A stretch of DNA of 34,791 nucleotides from Vagococcus acidifermentans (GTDB taxonomy: Bacteria > Bacillota > Bacilli > Lactobacillales > Vagococcaceae): positions 1 to 34,791 of the forward strand of contig NZ_NGKC01000021.1 in the NCBI RefSeq assembly GCF_003987655.1. The letters run 5' to 3'. Below are positions 1 to 7,932 of the stretch, piece by piece (the stretch's first letter is position 1; each line of letters begins with the position of its first letter). The translations under genes were made by a program, and so were the position numbers. The notes under the pieces are model-generated. The model saw only the letters and a program-made list of their open reading frames with translations, did no database searches and was not told the origin of the DNA.

Positions 1-8
1 TTGATAGT

Positions 9-95
9 GAGCCCGTCTGTGATACCGTCACGGAAACGATCCTGACTTTTTAAAGCTGGGAAGCTGATCGTGAAAACTCACAGACGGGGAGGCTC
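9..95. repeat. long imperfect inverted repeat, origin unknown
   Basis: Bases 12-22 (CCCGTCTGTGA) are the perfect reverse complement of 78-88. GAG at 9-11 can pair with CTC at 93-95 across a short bulge. Inside the arms, ACGATC (36-41) pairs with GATCGT (66-71), and CCGT-C-ACGG (25-33) makes a small hairpin. A single RNA or DNA strand could therefore fold into one branched structure of about 87 nt. No long open frame crosses it. It lies just before the point where a regulator gene resumes without its N-terminus, so it may be a mobile-element end or rearrangement footprint. It could also be a structured leader; I do not recognise it as a known riboswitch. Confidence 0.5.
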
Positions 96-118
96 GCTGT
101 CAAGGGCAATCGGATAAC

Positions 119-1492
119 ATGATAAAAGGAACGACACCTTATAAATTTTGTCAAAAAAGGGGTTGCCATACCACTCCCGAGTTTCGATTTTTAAATGTTT
201 TAATCAAAGAAACTGAATGGTTGCTATCTGAAAGTTATCTCGAATGGATAACTTTACTATTCTTGATATCAAATATTTTTGAAAAGAAAACAACTCAAGA
301 ATTTGATTCAGATAGTCGGTTAAAAGAGCTGATAAAGGAGATGGTTGCTAACTTCGAAAAACAGACATTTATTACAATTAAAGATAAAGATAACTTTGAA
401 CGGCGTATTCTGAATCATTTGCGTCCCGCCTGTTTTCGAATTAAATATAACTTGAGCTTAGGTATCTATTCGTTAGACAGTCTAATCCAAGACAGCAATC
501 ATGCTATTTTGTGTGATTTAATGAAAGAACTTATCGTTCCTATTGAAAATTGGTTAAGGAGGGCTTTTCCTAATGACGAGTTAGATCTGCTGTCATATTA
601 TTTTGGCTTTCAGTTGAGCAATCAACACATAATAAAACAAAAACCGAGAGCAGTTGTTGTTTGTACAAACGATGTCATGGTATCAAAAGTAATTAGGGAA
701 AGTTTGAAAAAGCTTTTTAGTGAACTACAATTTTTGTCATCATTTTCTGTTCGTGATTTTTATCAATTTGAAGTGGACTATGATCTTGTATTTACAACGA
801 TTCCATTAGAAACTGAATTGCCACAATTTATTATCAATCCTATCATGACATACAAAGAACAAATCAGTTTACGTTACAGAGTATTAAATGAACTAGGAAT
901 CAATGAAGTTGATCAATCAGTTGATAAACTGATTTCAATTATTCAAAAACATGGAAAGATTTCTAACCCTAAAGCATTAAGAGAAGAGTTACAATATTTC
1001 CTGCTCCAAGAAAAACAAGATTTACCTTTCGAAAATGCCAAAGGGTTACCTTCATTGACGTATTATTTAAAACCAAACTATATCACACTTATTGATAAGA
1101 AAATTACATGGGAAGATGCTGTTGCTTTAGCATGTAAACCGTTAATAAACAATCAAATCATTAATGATGAATTTTTAGCAGATTGTATCAGACAAATTAG
1201 ACAACCTAATTATTCCGGATATTTTGGAGAAAAGAGTTGTATCCCACACACGACTATTGATCATGGCATTCAAAGAGAAGGCATTAGCTTGTTAATAAAC
1301 AAACAAGCAATTGACTTCCCAAACCGAAAGGGAATACAGATAATTTTTCCTTTATCTTTTCTTGATTTGACAAAACATTTGAAAGCAATTAATCAGATTG
1401 CTGACATCAGTACAAATAAAACTTTTTTAGAAGAGTTACTCACTAAACAAGATGAAAAAACTATTTATCAATTGATTCGTCAATTTACATGA
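119..1492 (+). pseudogene. PRD/PTS transcriptional regulator, N-terminus missing
   Basis: This is the C-terminal two thirds of a LicR/MtlR-type activator. Full proteins of this family have HTH domains, two PRDs, an EIIB-like and an EIIA-like domain, usually about 640-700 residues. Here 457 codons remain. A PRD is visible at about residues 65-165 (NHLRPA with His100), an EIIB-like domain from about 175 (VVCTND, Cys182) and an EIIA-like domain at about 310-457 (IPHT, His377). The HTH and most of PRD1 are absent, and upstream codons in this frame hit several stops. The first 20 or so residues look unrelated to the family. It sits 15 bp upstream of a sugar-acid PTS operon and was presumably its activator. 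Without the DNA-binding part it is probably inactive as an activator. A start further upstream in another frame cannot be excluded. Confidence 0.7.
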
Positions 1493-1507
1493 GAAGAGAG
1501 GTCCAAA

Positions 1508-2140
1508 ATGAGAATAGAAGATTATCCACGCTTTACAATTATTATGCGCGGCTATACTTTTCAACAAGCAGAGGCAATTTTAAATGCTATCGAAGGATTA
1601 GAAACTAAATTTGCTGTTGAAATAACATTAAATACACCCGATTCACTGAATCAACTAACTTTATTGACAAAAAAATACGGGAATTCAATTTACATTGGAG
1701 CGGGTACTGTTCGATCGATTGATGATGTTAAAGCAGCAATTCAGGCAGGGGCAAAATTTTTGTTGGGTCCTCATATGTTCACACAAGATATGATAAATTT
1801 TGCTAAAGAACACGAGGTACTCAGCGTACCCGCAGCGATGACTCCTTCGGAAATTGATGAAATGTTCAAACGGGGAGCAGATATCGTCAAAGTTTTTCCA
1901 GCTATAGTCTTATCACCACGTTTTTTCAGAGATGTGCAAGCTCCTTTAGGAAAACTTCCATTGATGGGAGTTGGAGGAATTACAGTGAATAATGCAAAAG
2001 ATTTTCTTTCAAATGGCGCTAGCTATTTAGGACTTGGCTCGGGAATGTTCGATAAAGAGGACTTGGTCCGCTTAGATAGTAAAAATTTATCAAAGTCCAT
2101 GCGTAAATTAATTTCTAGTGTGAAAGGAGCAAGTGTTTAA
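1508..2140 (+). CDS. 2-keto-3-deoxy-6-phosphogluconate/galactonate aldolase family
   Basis: This is a class I aldolase of the KDPG/KHG family. It cleaves a 2-keto-3-deoxy-6-phospho-sugar acid into pyruvate and glyceraldehyde-3-phosphate in the cytoplasm. The Schiff-base lysine is K128 in VKVFPA, the catalytic glutamate is E39 in VEIT, and the phosphate-binding end GVGGIT is at about 155-160. At 210 residues the length is normal for Eda/DgoA proteins. AGAGAGG upstream of ATG 1508 serves as ribosome site. Its stop codon overlaps the start of the PTS IIA gene by one base, so translation is coupled. Because a galactonate-dehydratase-like gene lies in the same operon, the likely substrate is 2-keto-3-deoxy-6-phosphogalactonate. 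Sequence alone cannot separate this from KDPG. Confidence 0.88.
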   Translation: MRIEDYPRFTIIMRGYTFQQAEAILNAIEGLETKFAVEITLNTPDSLNQLTLLTKKYGNSIYIGAGTVRSIDDVKAAIQAGAKFLLGPHMFTQDMINFAKEHEVLSVPAAMTPSEIDEMFKRGADIVKVFPAIVLSPRFFRDVQAPLGKLPLMGVGGITVNNAKDFLSNGASYLGLGSGMFDKEDLVRLDSKNLSKSMRKLISSVKGASV

Positions 2141-2598
2141 TGGAATTGTTTTTATGTGAAGATTTAGTATTCAGAGAAGTTATTGCAAAAACGAAAGAAG
2201 AAGTATTAAGCTTTTTAGCTGAAAAGTTATTTGAAAAAGGTTGTGTAAAACAAGAATACATTGAAGCTATTCAGGAGCGTGAAAAGGAATATCCTACAGG
2301 ATTGCCATCATCAGAACCAAGAGTAGCAATTCCACATGCAAATTTTGAAATGGTGAATAAAACAACTTTGGCTATTGCTACCTTAAAACAGCCTGTTGAA
2401 TTTCACAATATGGAAAAAAAACAAGTCAGATTACCTGTCCAGATAGTAATTATGATGGCTATTGGTGAGCCTCACGGACAAGTAGATATGTTGCAAAAGA
2501 TCGTTACAATTATTCAAGATGAACCGCTGAGAAAAGCAATGATACAAACGAAATCAAATAGGGAACTATTACAACTTTTAGAGCAGGCTGTTGCTTAA
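2140..2598 (+). CDS. PTS EIIA, fructose/mannitol-galactitol type
   Basis: This is a soluble phosphocarrier that takes phosphate from HPr and passes it to the partner IIB. The 152 residues fit a stand-alone EIIA of the PTS_EIIA_2 family. The phosphorylated histidine is H66 in VAIPHAN, preceded by the typical YPTGLP segment. The start ATG shares its A with the aldolase stop TAA, with AAAGGAG upstream. With the IIB and IIC genes that follow, it makes a complete galactitol-type permease encoded on three separate chains. The exact substrate is inferred from the neighbouring dehydratase and aldolase. Confidence 0.88.
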   Translation: MELFLCEDLVFREVIAKTKEEVLSFLAEKLFEKGCVKQEYIEAIQEREKEYPTGLPSSEPRVAIPHANFEMVNKTTLAIATLKQPVEFHNMEKKQVRLPVQIVIMMAIGEPHGQVDMLQKIVTIIQDEPLRKAMIQTKSNRELLQLLEQAVA

Positions 2599-2661
2599 AA
2601 TTAGAAAATTATTTTAACTACTTTAAGATTGTGTTTCTAATAGAATTAGGAGGAAAAAATT

Positions 2662-2940
2662 ATGAAAAGAATTTTGATTGCTTGTGGGAATGGAATTGCT
2701 ACATCAACAGTAGTAGCAACAAAAGTAAAAGAATATTTAACTAACAAAGGTATTCAAATTGAAACGACTCAAACTAAACTAATGGAAGTTCCAAGTAAAG
2801 TACAAGACTACGATTTATTAATTACAACAGGAGAATTTGAAGGTCAGACCGGAGATGTACCAGTTGTTAAAGGCATGCCAATTTTAATTGGAATAGGTAT
2901 GGAAGAAACGATGGAAGAAATATTGAATTATGTTAAATAG
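2662..2940 (+). CDS. PTS EIIB, galactitol type
   Basis: This is the small cytoplasmic phosphotransfer subunit of the permease. The P-loop-like active site is CGNGIATS, with the phosphocysteine at C8, in the position used by GatB proteins. Its length of 92 residues is typical. The ribosome site TAGGAGG precedes ATG 2662. The gap of 63 bases from the IIA gene holds no obvious terminator. It accepts phosphate from His66 of the IIA and donates it to the sugar as it crosses through IIC. Confidence 0.88.
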   Translation: MKRILIACGNGIATSTVVATKVKEYLTNKGIQIETTQTKLMEVPSKVQDYDLLITTGEFEGQTGDVPVVKGMPILIGIGMEETMEEILNYVK

Positions 2941-2967
2941 TTAAATTTTCATAAGGAGGAATAACAA

Positions 2968-4335
2968 ATGAAAATAATTATGGATGTCTTTAATTTTCTG
3001 ATGGCTGCTGGACCAACTGTTATGTTACCGGTCATTATCACAGTCATTGGATTAGTTTTCGGACTAAAAATCACACGTGCATTTAAATCAGGATTAACAT
3101 TGGGAATTGGTTTTGCAGGAATTAAACTGATTCTTGATTTTATGACGACAAATGTAGGGCCCGCAGCAAAAGCAATGGTTGAGCGAACGGGAGTACAATT
3201 AGATGCATTAGATGTTGGATGGGGTTCAATTGCGGCAGTCACATGGGCTTCACCAATTATTGCGATACTAATCTTTGCAATACTTATTGTAAATATCGTC
3301 TTACTAATTTTGAAACGTACAAATACACTTGACGTTGATATTTGGAACTATCACCATATGGCGATTGTAGGTGTAATGGTATATTTTGTTACAAAAAATG
3401 TTCTGTTAGGAGTCGGAGCTTCAGTTGTTATGGCGATTATCACTTTCAAAATTTCTGACTGGTCACAGCCAATGGTAGAAGGTTTTTTTGGAATTCCCGG
3501 GGTTTCATTACCAACTGTTTCAGCTCTATCATCACTAGTAATTGCTTGGCCTTTAAATTGGTTGCTGGATCGTATTCCAGTATTTCGTAAATCAACTTTT
3601 ACAATTAAAGATGCACAAAAATATTTAGGTTTTTTTGGAGATTCAATGATTATGGGACTAATCATTGGCTTAGTCATTGGAGTATTAGCAGGTTTCGACA
3701 TTACTCAAATATTTCAATTAGGTGTAAGTATGTCAGCTGTCCTAGTACTAATTCCAAAGATGACCTCATTATTTATGGAAGGTTTAATGCCTATATCTGA
3801 TGCTGCCCAAAAATGGTCTCAGCATAAGTTTAAAGGTCGTAGCCTGTTTATTGGGTTAGATGCAGCAGTTGTAGTCGGAAATCCCGATGTTATCACTACT
3901 GCCTTAATCATAATCCCATTGACAATTGCTATGGCTTTAGTGCTACCAGGAAATCGAGTGTTACCATTCGCTGACTTAGCAGTTGTTCCTTTTCGTGTAG
4001 CAATGGTAGTGGCTTTAACACGAGGAAATCTTCTAAAAAATATAGTAATCGGTTTAGTAGTGACAGCATCGTTACTATGGTGTGGTACAGCTACAGCACC
4101 AGTATTGACATCAATTGCTAAATCTGTCGGCATTGAGTTAGGAGCAAGTTCAATGTTGATTTCATCCTTTGCTGCAACATCAATGATTCAAAGTTATTTA
4201 GTATTTCTAGCGTTTTCATATAAACCAGTCATTGGTATTCCATTACTGATACTAGTCTTTTTAGGTGTGTGGTACTATTTTGAAGGTATAAAAAAAGTTA
4301 ATGTAGAACATGCTAAAGAAGTTTTGTCAAATTAG
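2968..4335 (+). CDS. PTS EIIC, galactitol family membrane permease
   Basis: This is an integral membrane channel of the GatC family. It binds and translocates the substrate while IIB phosphorylates it. The 455-residue protein has many hydrophobic helices from residue 4 to about 440 (roughly ten), and a GatC-like central block near SDAAQKW and GNPDVITTALII. AAGGAGG stands upstream of ATG 2968. GatC-family permeases are known to take polyols and, in some bacteria, sugar acids or pentitols, so the family name does not fix the substrate. The operon context suggests an aldonic acid such as galactonate. I saw no frameshift or truncation. Confidence 0.85.
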   Translation: MKIIMDVFNFLMAAGPTVMLPVIITVIGLVFGLKITRAFKSGLTLGIGFAGIKLILDFMTTNVGPAAKAMVERTGVQLDALDVGWGSIAAVTWASPIIAILIFAILIVNIVLLILKRTNTLDVDIWNYHHMAIVGVMVYFVTKNVLLGVGASVVMAIITFKISDWSQPMVEGFFGIPGVSLPTVSALSSLVIAWPLNWLLDRIPVFRKSTFTIKDAQKYLGFFGDSMIMGLIIGLVIGVLAGFDITQIFQLGVSMSAVLVLIPKMTSLFMEGLMPISDAAQKWSQHKFKGRSLFIGLDAAVVVGNPDVITTALIIIPLTIAMALVLPGNRVLPFADLAVVPFRVAMVVALTRGNLLKNIVIGLVVTASLLWCGTATAPVLTSIAKSVGIELGASSMLISSFAATSMIQSYLVFLAFSYKPVIGIPLLILVFLGVWYYFEGIKKVNVEHAKEVLSN

Positions 4336-4347
4336 AGGAGGATTATT

Positions 4348-5493
4348 TTGAAAATATCAAAAATAACAATATATAAAGTAAAACCGCGATGGATATTTAT
4401 CAAAATTAGTACTGATGAAGGAATCGAAGGATGGGGGGAAATGATATCGGGAACTAAAACAGAAACTGTTGTTGCTGGAGCTTATGAAATCGGCAACCGT
4501 TTAATTGGTAGAAATCCTTTTGAAATAGAGAGATTATTTCAAGAGATGCACCGATCTTTTTTCAGAGGCGGGCCTATTAACGGAACAATTGTTTCTGGTA
4601 TTGAGATGGCGTTATGGGATATTAAAGGGAAAGCGTTTGGCGTTCCTGTTTATGAGCTATTAGGAGGTGCTGCTCGAGATAAAATCAAAGTTTATTCTTG
4701 GATTGGTGGGGACCGTCCAAATGAAGTGTTAGAGCAAGCGCAAGATCGTTTTAATCGTGGCTTTACTGCAATAAAAATGAACGCAACATCGGAGCTACAT
4801 TATATTGACTCTTATGAAAAAATAGAAGAGGTTGTTGAACGAGTAGCTTCAATCCATGACTACTTTGGCAATCGCATGTCTGTTGGTGTTGATTTTCACG
4901 GACGTGTACATAAGCCAATGGCAAAGGTCTTAGCAAAAGCACTTGAACCCTATCATCCGATGTTTTTAGAAGAAGTTGTACTGCCAGAAAACGAGGAGCA
5001 TTTCAAAGAAGTAGCTAATACTGTTGCAGTTCCACTAGCGACTGGAGAACGGTTATATACACGATGGCAATTTAAAAATATTTTTAGTCAAGGTGCAATT
5101 GATGTTATTCAACCAGATGTAGCTTTATGTGGCGGCATCTTAGAAACCAAAAAAATCGCAGCCATGGCAGAAGCTTATGATGTTGCAGTTGCTCCACATG
5201 CTCCTTATGGTCCTATAGCATTAGCCGCAACTTTACAAGTAGATTCATGTACGCCAAACGTTTTTATTCAAGAACAAAGTCTAGGAATTCATTACAATAA
5301 AGGTTTTGATTTATTAGATTTTGTGAAAAATAAAGAGGTCTTTCAATACAAAGATGGCTATGTCAATTTACCTGATAAACCAGGTTTAGGTCTTGAAATG
5401 GACGAAGATAAAATCAAAGAAATCGCATTAGAAGGGTTAAATTGGACTAATCCGCAATGGAAAAACTATGATGGAACAATAGCTGAATGGTAG
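4348..5493 (+). CDS. dgoD: D-galactonate dehydratase-like enolase-superfamily enzyme
   Basis: This is an enolase-superfamily dehydratase of 381 residues, almost the length of E. coli DgoD (382). It starts with TTG at 4348 behind GAGGAGG. The DgoD catalytic set is complete: metal ligands D182, E208 and E234, the base/acid H184 in DFHGRVHKPMAK, and H284 in APHAPYGPIA. The segments QEQSLGIHYN and the ending AEW also match DgoD. DgoD turns D-galactonate into 2-keto-3-deoxygalactonate, which normally needs a kinase before aldolase cleavage. No kinase is present here, and the operon imports its substrate through a PTS, so the enzyme may act on 6-phosphogalactonate. That substrate change is inference; the DgoD family assignment is strong. 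Confidence 0.85.
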   Translation: MKISKITIYKVKPRWIFIKISTDEGIEGWGEMISGTKTETVVAGAYEIGNRLIGRNPFEIERLFQEMHRSFFRGGPINGTIVSGIEMALWDIKGKAFGVPVYELLGGAARDKIKVYSWIGGDRPNEVLEQAQDRFNRGFTAIKMNATSELHYIDSYEKIEEVVERVASIHDYFGNRMSVGVDFHGRVHKPMAKVLAKALEPYHPMFLEEVVLPENEEHFKEVANTVAVPLATGERLYTRWQFKNIFSQGAIDVIQPDVALCGGILETKKIAAMAEAYDVAVAPHAPYGPIALAATLQVDSCTPNVFIQEQSLGIHYNKGFDLLDFVKNKEVFQYKDGYVNLPDKPGLGLEMDEDKIKEIALEGLNWTNPQWKNYDGTIAEW

Positions 5494-5509
5494 AGGAACG
5501 GTGTAATTA

Positions 5510-5962
5510 ATGGCTGAGTCACTAATGATTGCAGTTTTCTTAATGATGTGGATTGTTTTACAAGTCAGAAAGCAAAGAAAAATAAAACTGCTCGCTAAAA
5601 GAAGCTGGATGAAAAAAATAATCTCTATTGCTTTAGCCATTCTGCTTATTGTATTTTTTTGGTCCGACATTTTAGCAGATCAGCTTAAACTGATTACTTT
5701 TGTCATTTTAATCCTTAATTTAGGATTTATTAAAGAGGGAATTAGCGAGAGTCATTTAGTTAAAGTTGGTGTTTTAGAAGGAGATTTATACAAGTTTAAA
5801 AGAATTGAAATTGAAGAGTTATCGAACGGAACACAATTTGTCTCCTTTTATAAAAATGAAAATAATAGACTATCAATGATTTTTGATACTACACAGACAG
5901 AGCTAGTTTCCTACTTTGACCAATATGATTTGCTCAATCTCATAGTTATCAATGTCAAATGA
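5510..5962 (+). CDS. small membrane protein, function unknown
   Basis: This 150-residue protein begins at ATG 5510 after TAGAGGA, 16 bases behind the dehydratase gene. It looks like the last gene of the sugar-acid operon. It has a hydrophobic N-terminal segment (about 4-18), a basic stretch (RKQRKIK), two closely spaced membrane helices (about 35-50 and 59-73), and a soluble C-terminal half rich in charged and aromatic residues. I recognise no catalytic motif or family. It may be a membrane accessory protein or unrelated to sugar uptake. Confidence 0.6.
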   Translation: MAESLMIAVFLMMWIVLQVRKQRKIKLLAKRSWMKKIISIALAILLIVFFWSDILADQLKLITFVILILNLGFIKEGISESHLVKVGVLEGDLYKFKRIEIEELSNGTQFVSFYKNENNRLSMIFDTTQTELVSYFDQYDLLNLIVINVK

Positions 5963-6023
5963 AATCCTCTCCACAAAAAAAATGGAACGGCTGTTTCGTA
6001 AAAAGATAATTAAAAGAGTAAAA

Positions 6024-6059
6024 ATAAGGAGATTATCCATTTTCGGATAATCTCCTTAT
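6024..6059 (-). terminator. intrinsic terminator of the flavoenzyme gene
   Basis: A perfect 15-bp stem (6024-6038 with 6045-6059, six-base loop) is followed on the minus strand by a TTTTT run. There is no T-run on the plus side. It lies 60 bases downstream of the minus-strand NADH oxidase-like gene and probably ends its transcript. It may also slow read-through from the plus-strand operon. Confidence 0.75.
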
Positions 6060-6118
6060 CATACGTAACGTAGTTTTTTTCAGCAGTCTCTATAATCTGC
6101 CTCAGACCTTACGATTGA

Positions 6119-7474
6119 TTACGCTTTTCTTTCTTGTTGCAGTGCTTTTAATCCTGCCATGTTTAACAAGTTCCAAGGTGTGTCAAATTCTGGTTGGAAG
6201 AAGAAGTCGGCATATGCCAGTTCTTCAATGGTGAATTTGGTTTGGATGGCAATGGAAATCGCATTGATATTTGCTGTCAAATCCTGTTTGGATAAGATTT
6301 GAGCACCTAAAATTTCCAGAGTGCTTGGATCGTAAACCAATTTGAACATGACCCGTTCCTTCATTTCTTTTGGAATGAAGTCCATTAATGTGTCTTGATC
6401 CAGCGTCACTGATTTGACATCAATGTTCAGCTTTTCTGCCATTTGGTCATTTAGACCTGTTGAAGCAAATTTATAATCAAAAACTCGTAAAGCTGACGAG
6501 CCCTGCACCCCAGGGAATGGTGCTACGGGTTCAATCAGGTTTTTAACCGCATAACGGCCTTGACGTCGTGCATTTGTAGCAAGAGAAATATTGATGTCCG
6601 TTTTTCCAGGATTGTATTGGATCAGTGTTGCATCCCCAATAGCAAACACATCTGGCTGGCTAGTCTGCATGTAGCGGTCAGTTTTAATCATTCCGTTAGG
6701 CAGCAAGTCAACAGCTCCTTTGAGCCATGCCGTATTGGGGCGTACACCTGCGGACATGATGACTAAATCTGCCGGATATTCCGCTTTATCAGTAATGACA
6801 GACGCAACTTTTCCTTCGCCTGTAAAGCTTGTTACGGATTCTTTCATTGCCAAATGGACACCTTTGGCTTCCATTTCTTTTTCAAGCACATCGGTGAAAC
6901 TTTCATCTAAGTAAACACCGAGCGGCCGAGGAATAATATCGACTACTGTCACGTGTTTACCTGCTAAAGCAAAGGCTTCAGCTGCTTCAATGCCAATGTA
7001 GCCGGCACCAATCACGACAACATGTTTGATTGCCGGATCTACGGAAAGTAACCTTAAATCAATAGTGTCTTGACGTCCGCGCATGGTTTTGATGTTGTCT
7101 AAATCATTTCCCGGAACAGGAAGAATGAATGGATCAGCGCCCGGACTTAAAATAATTTTATCATAGGACTCGATCCGCTCTTCACCGGTCAAATGATTCA
7201 GCACATGTACCTGATGTTTGTCGGCTTCCAGTTTAGTAATTTCTTGGTTTGTGAAAACGTGAACCCCACGTTTTTCCATCTCTTCAGCAGTCATATAACG
7301 TATCGAATTTACGTCAGTGACTACTCCCTCAAGATACATTTGGGTACCTCAACCCATAAATGAGATGAAGTCGCCTTTTTCATACCACTGAATTTCAGCA
7401 TCTGGATGCGTCAACAATAATTCTTCGACAGCTTCATAACCGCCATGCGAGGAACCTAAAACGATGACTTTCAT
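6119..7474 (-). CDS. nox: NADH oxidase/peroxidase-type flavoenzyme, in-frame TGA at catalytic Cys42
   Basis: This FAD- and NADH-dependent pyridine nucleotide-disulfide oxidoreductase is of the NADH oxidase/NADH peroxidase/CoA-disulfide reductase family, which reduces oxygen, peroxide or low-molecular disulfides. ATG 7474 follows a good GGAGG. The N-terminus [16 protein letters not shown] is the FAD motif, [15 protein letters not shown] is the NADH motif, and FAIGDA is the second FAD contact. The reading frame is interrupted once, by TGA at 7349-7351, which is codon 42. In this family residue 42 is the redox-active cysteine (SFLSCGMQLYLEG in enterococcal NADH peroxidase). Here it reads [15 protein letters not shown]. 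The 409 codons after it are intact and give a normal total length of 451. Selenocysteine is the most economical reading. A recent nonsense mutation is the alternative, since Cys to TGA is one base change. Confidence 0.82.
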
Positions 7475-7510
7475 AAAAAATTACCTCCTATATATATTTA
7501 GTACACCCTA

Positions 7511-7516
7511 ATTATA
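7511..7516 (-). promoter_or_regulatory. probable -10 box for the flavoenzyme gene
   Basis: On the minus strand a perfect TATAAT lies about 35 bases before the ATG at 7474, with GGAGG in between. A weak -35 candidate (TTATCT) stands 18 bases upstream. No other promoter-like sequence is visible for this gene. Confidence 0.5.
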
Positions 7517-7805
7517 ACTAATAAATGGTCTAAGAGATAACGATATGCTTTTTTGTGTCTAAAAATGATGCAGAAAATGAATTTGAAGTGGTTAGAAAAT
7601 AATTACTGCTGATACATTTAAATGTTAATCTGACGAGTCAAACATTTGAAGTGCAAAAAATATACAAAGATGGCGGCAAGTAGGCTAACTCGTGAAAATC
7701 AAGGGTGACGTTAGCATTACGCGATTTCCGAAGACTGTTCAATACGACCGGACAGTAAACACTTTATCGGAGTCGATATTTTCATTCAAAAAACATGAAA
7801 ATAGC

Positions 7806-7834
7806 AAAACTGTTGGTAAGCCAACAGTTTTTTT
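7806..7834 (+). terminator. intrinsic terminator
   Basis: AAAACTGTTGG (7806-7816) pairs with CCAACAGTTTT (7821-7831) around a TAAG loop and runs into seven Ts. It is a well-formed terminator with no intact gene directly upstream on the plus strand. This supports loss of a gene in the 7520-7800 stretch. The A-run on its other side would also let it work on the minus strand. Confidence 0.8.
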
Positions 7835-7932
7835 GTCCGTATTTTGATACGATTGAATTGTGAAAAGATATACAATCAGCTGATGTAATCGGACGTTTAG
7901 TCAATGCAGTCTCAGATGAGAGGTGATTAGCA

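Larger units (their letters stand above)
7475..7932. other. intergenic stretch, no gene recognised
   Basis: The two divergent genes at either end account for the flanks: the flavoenzyme ribosome site and promoter at the left, and the antiporter ribosome site at the right. In the middle I see only very short open frames, for example a 26-codon frame ending KIYKDGGK near 7680, none with a ribosome site or recognisable product. A terminator-like hairpin at 7806-7834 suggests that something was once transcribed into it, perhaps a gene now decayed beyond recognition. Confidence 0.5.

Noticed and set aside
1-118. Cobalamin or other known riboswitch
   Set aside because: GGGAA and GTGAAAA occur, but the conserved core sequences in the right order are missing.
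6119-7339. Flavoenzyme annotated as starting at the ATG at 7339
   Set aside because: That start removes the FAD-binding motif and has no ribosome site. The upstream frame from 7474 encodes the missing part exactly, interrupted only by the TGA.
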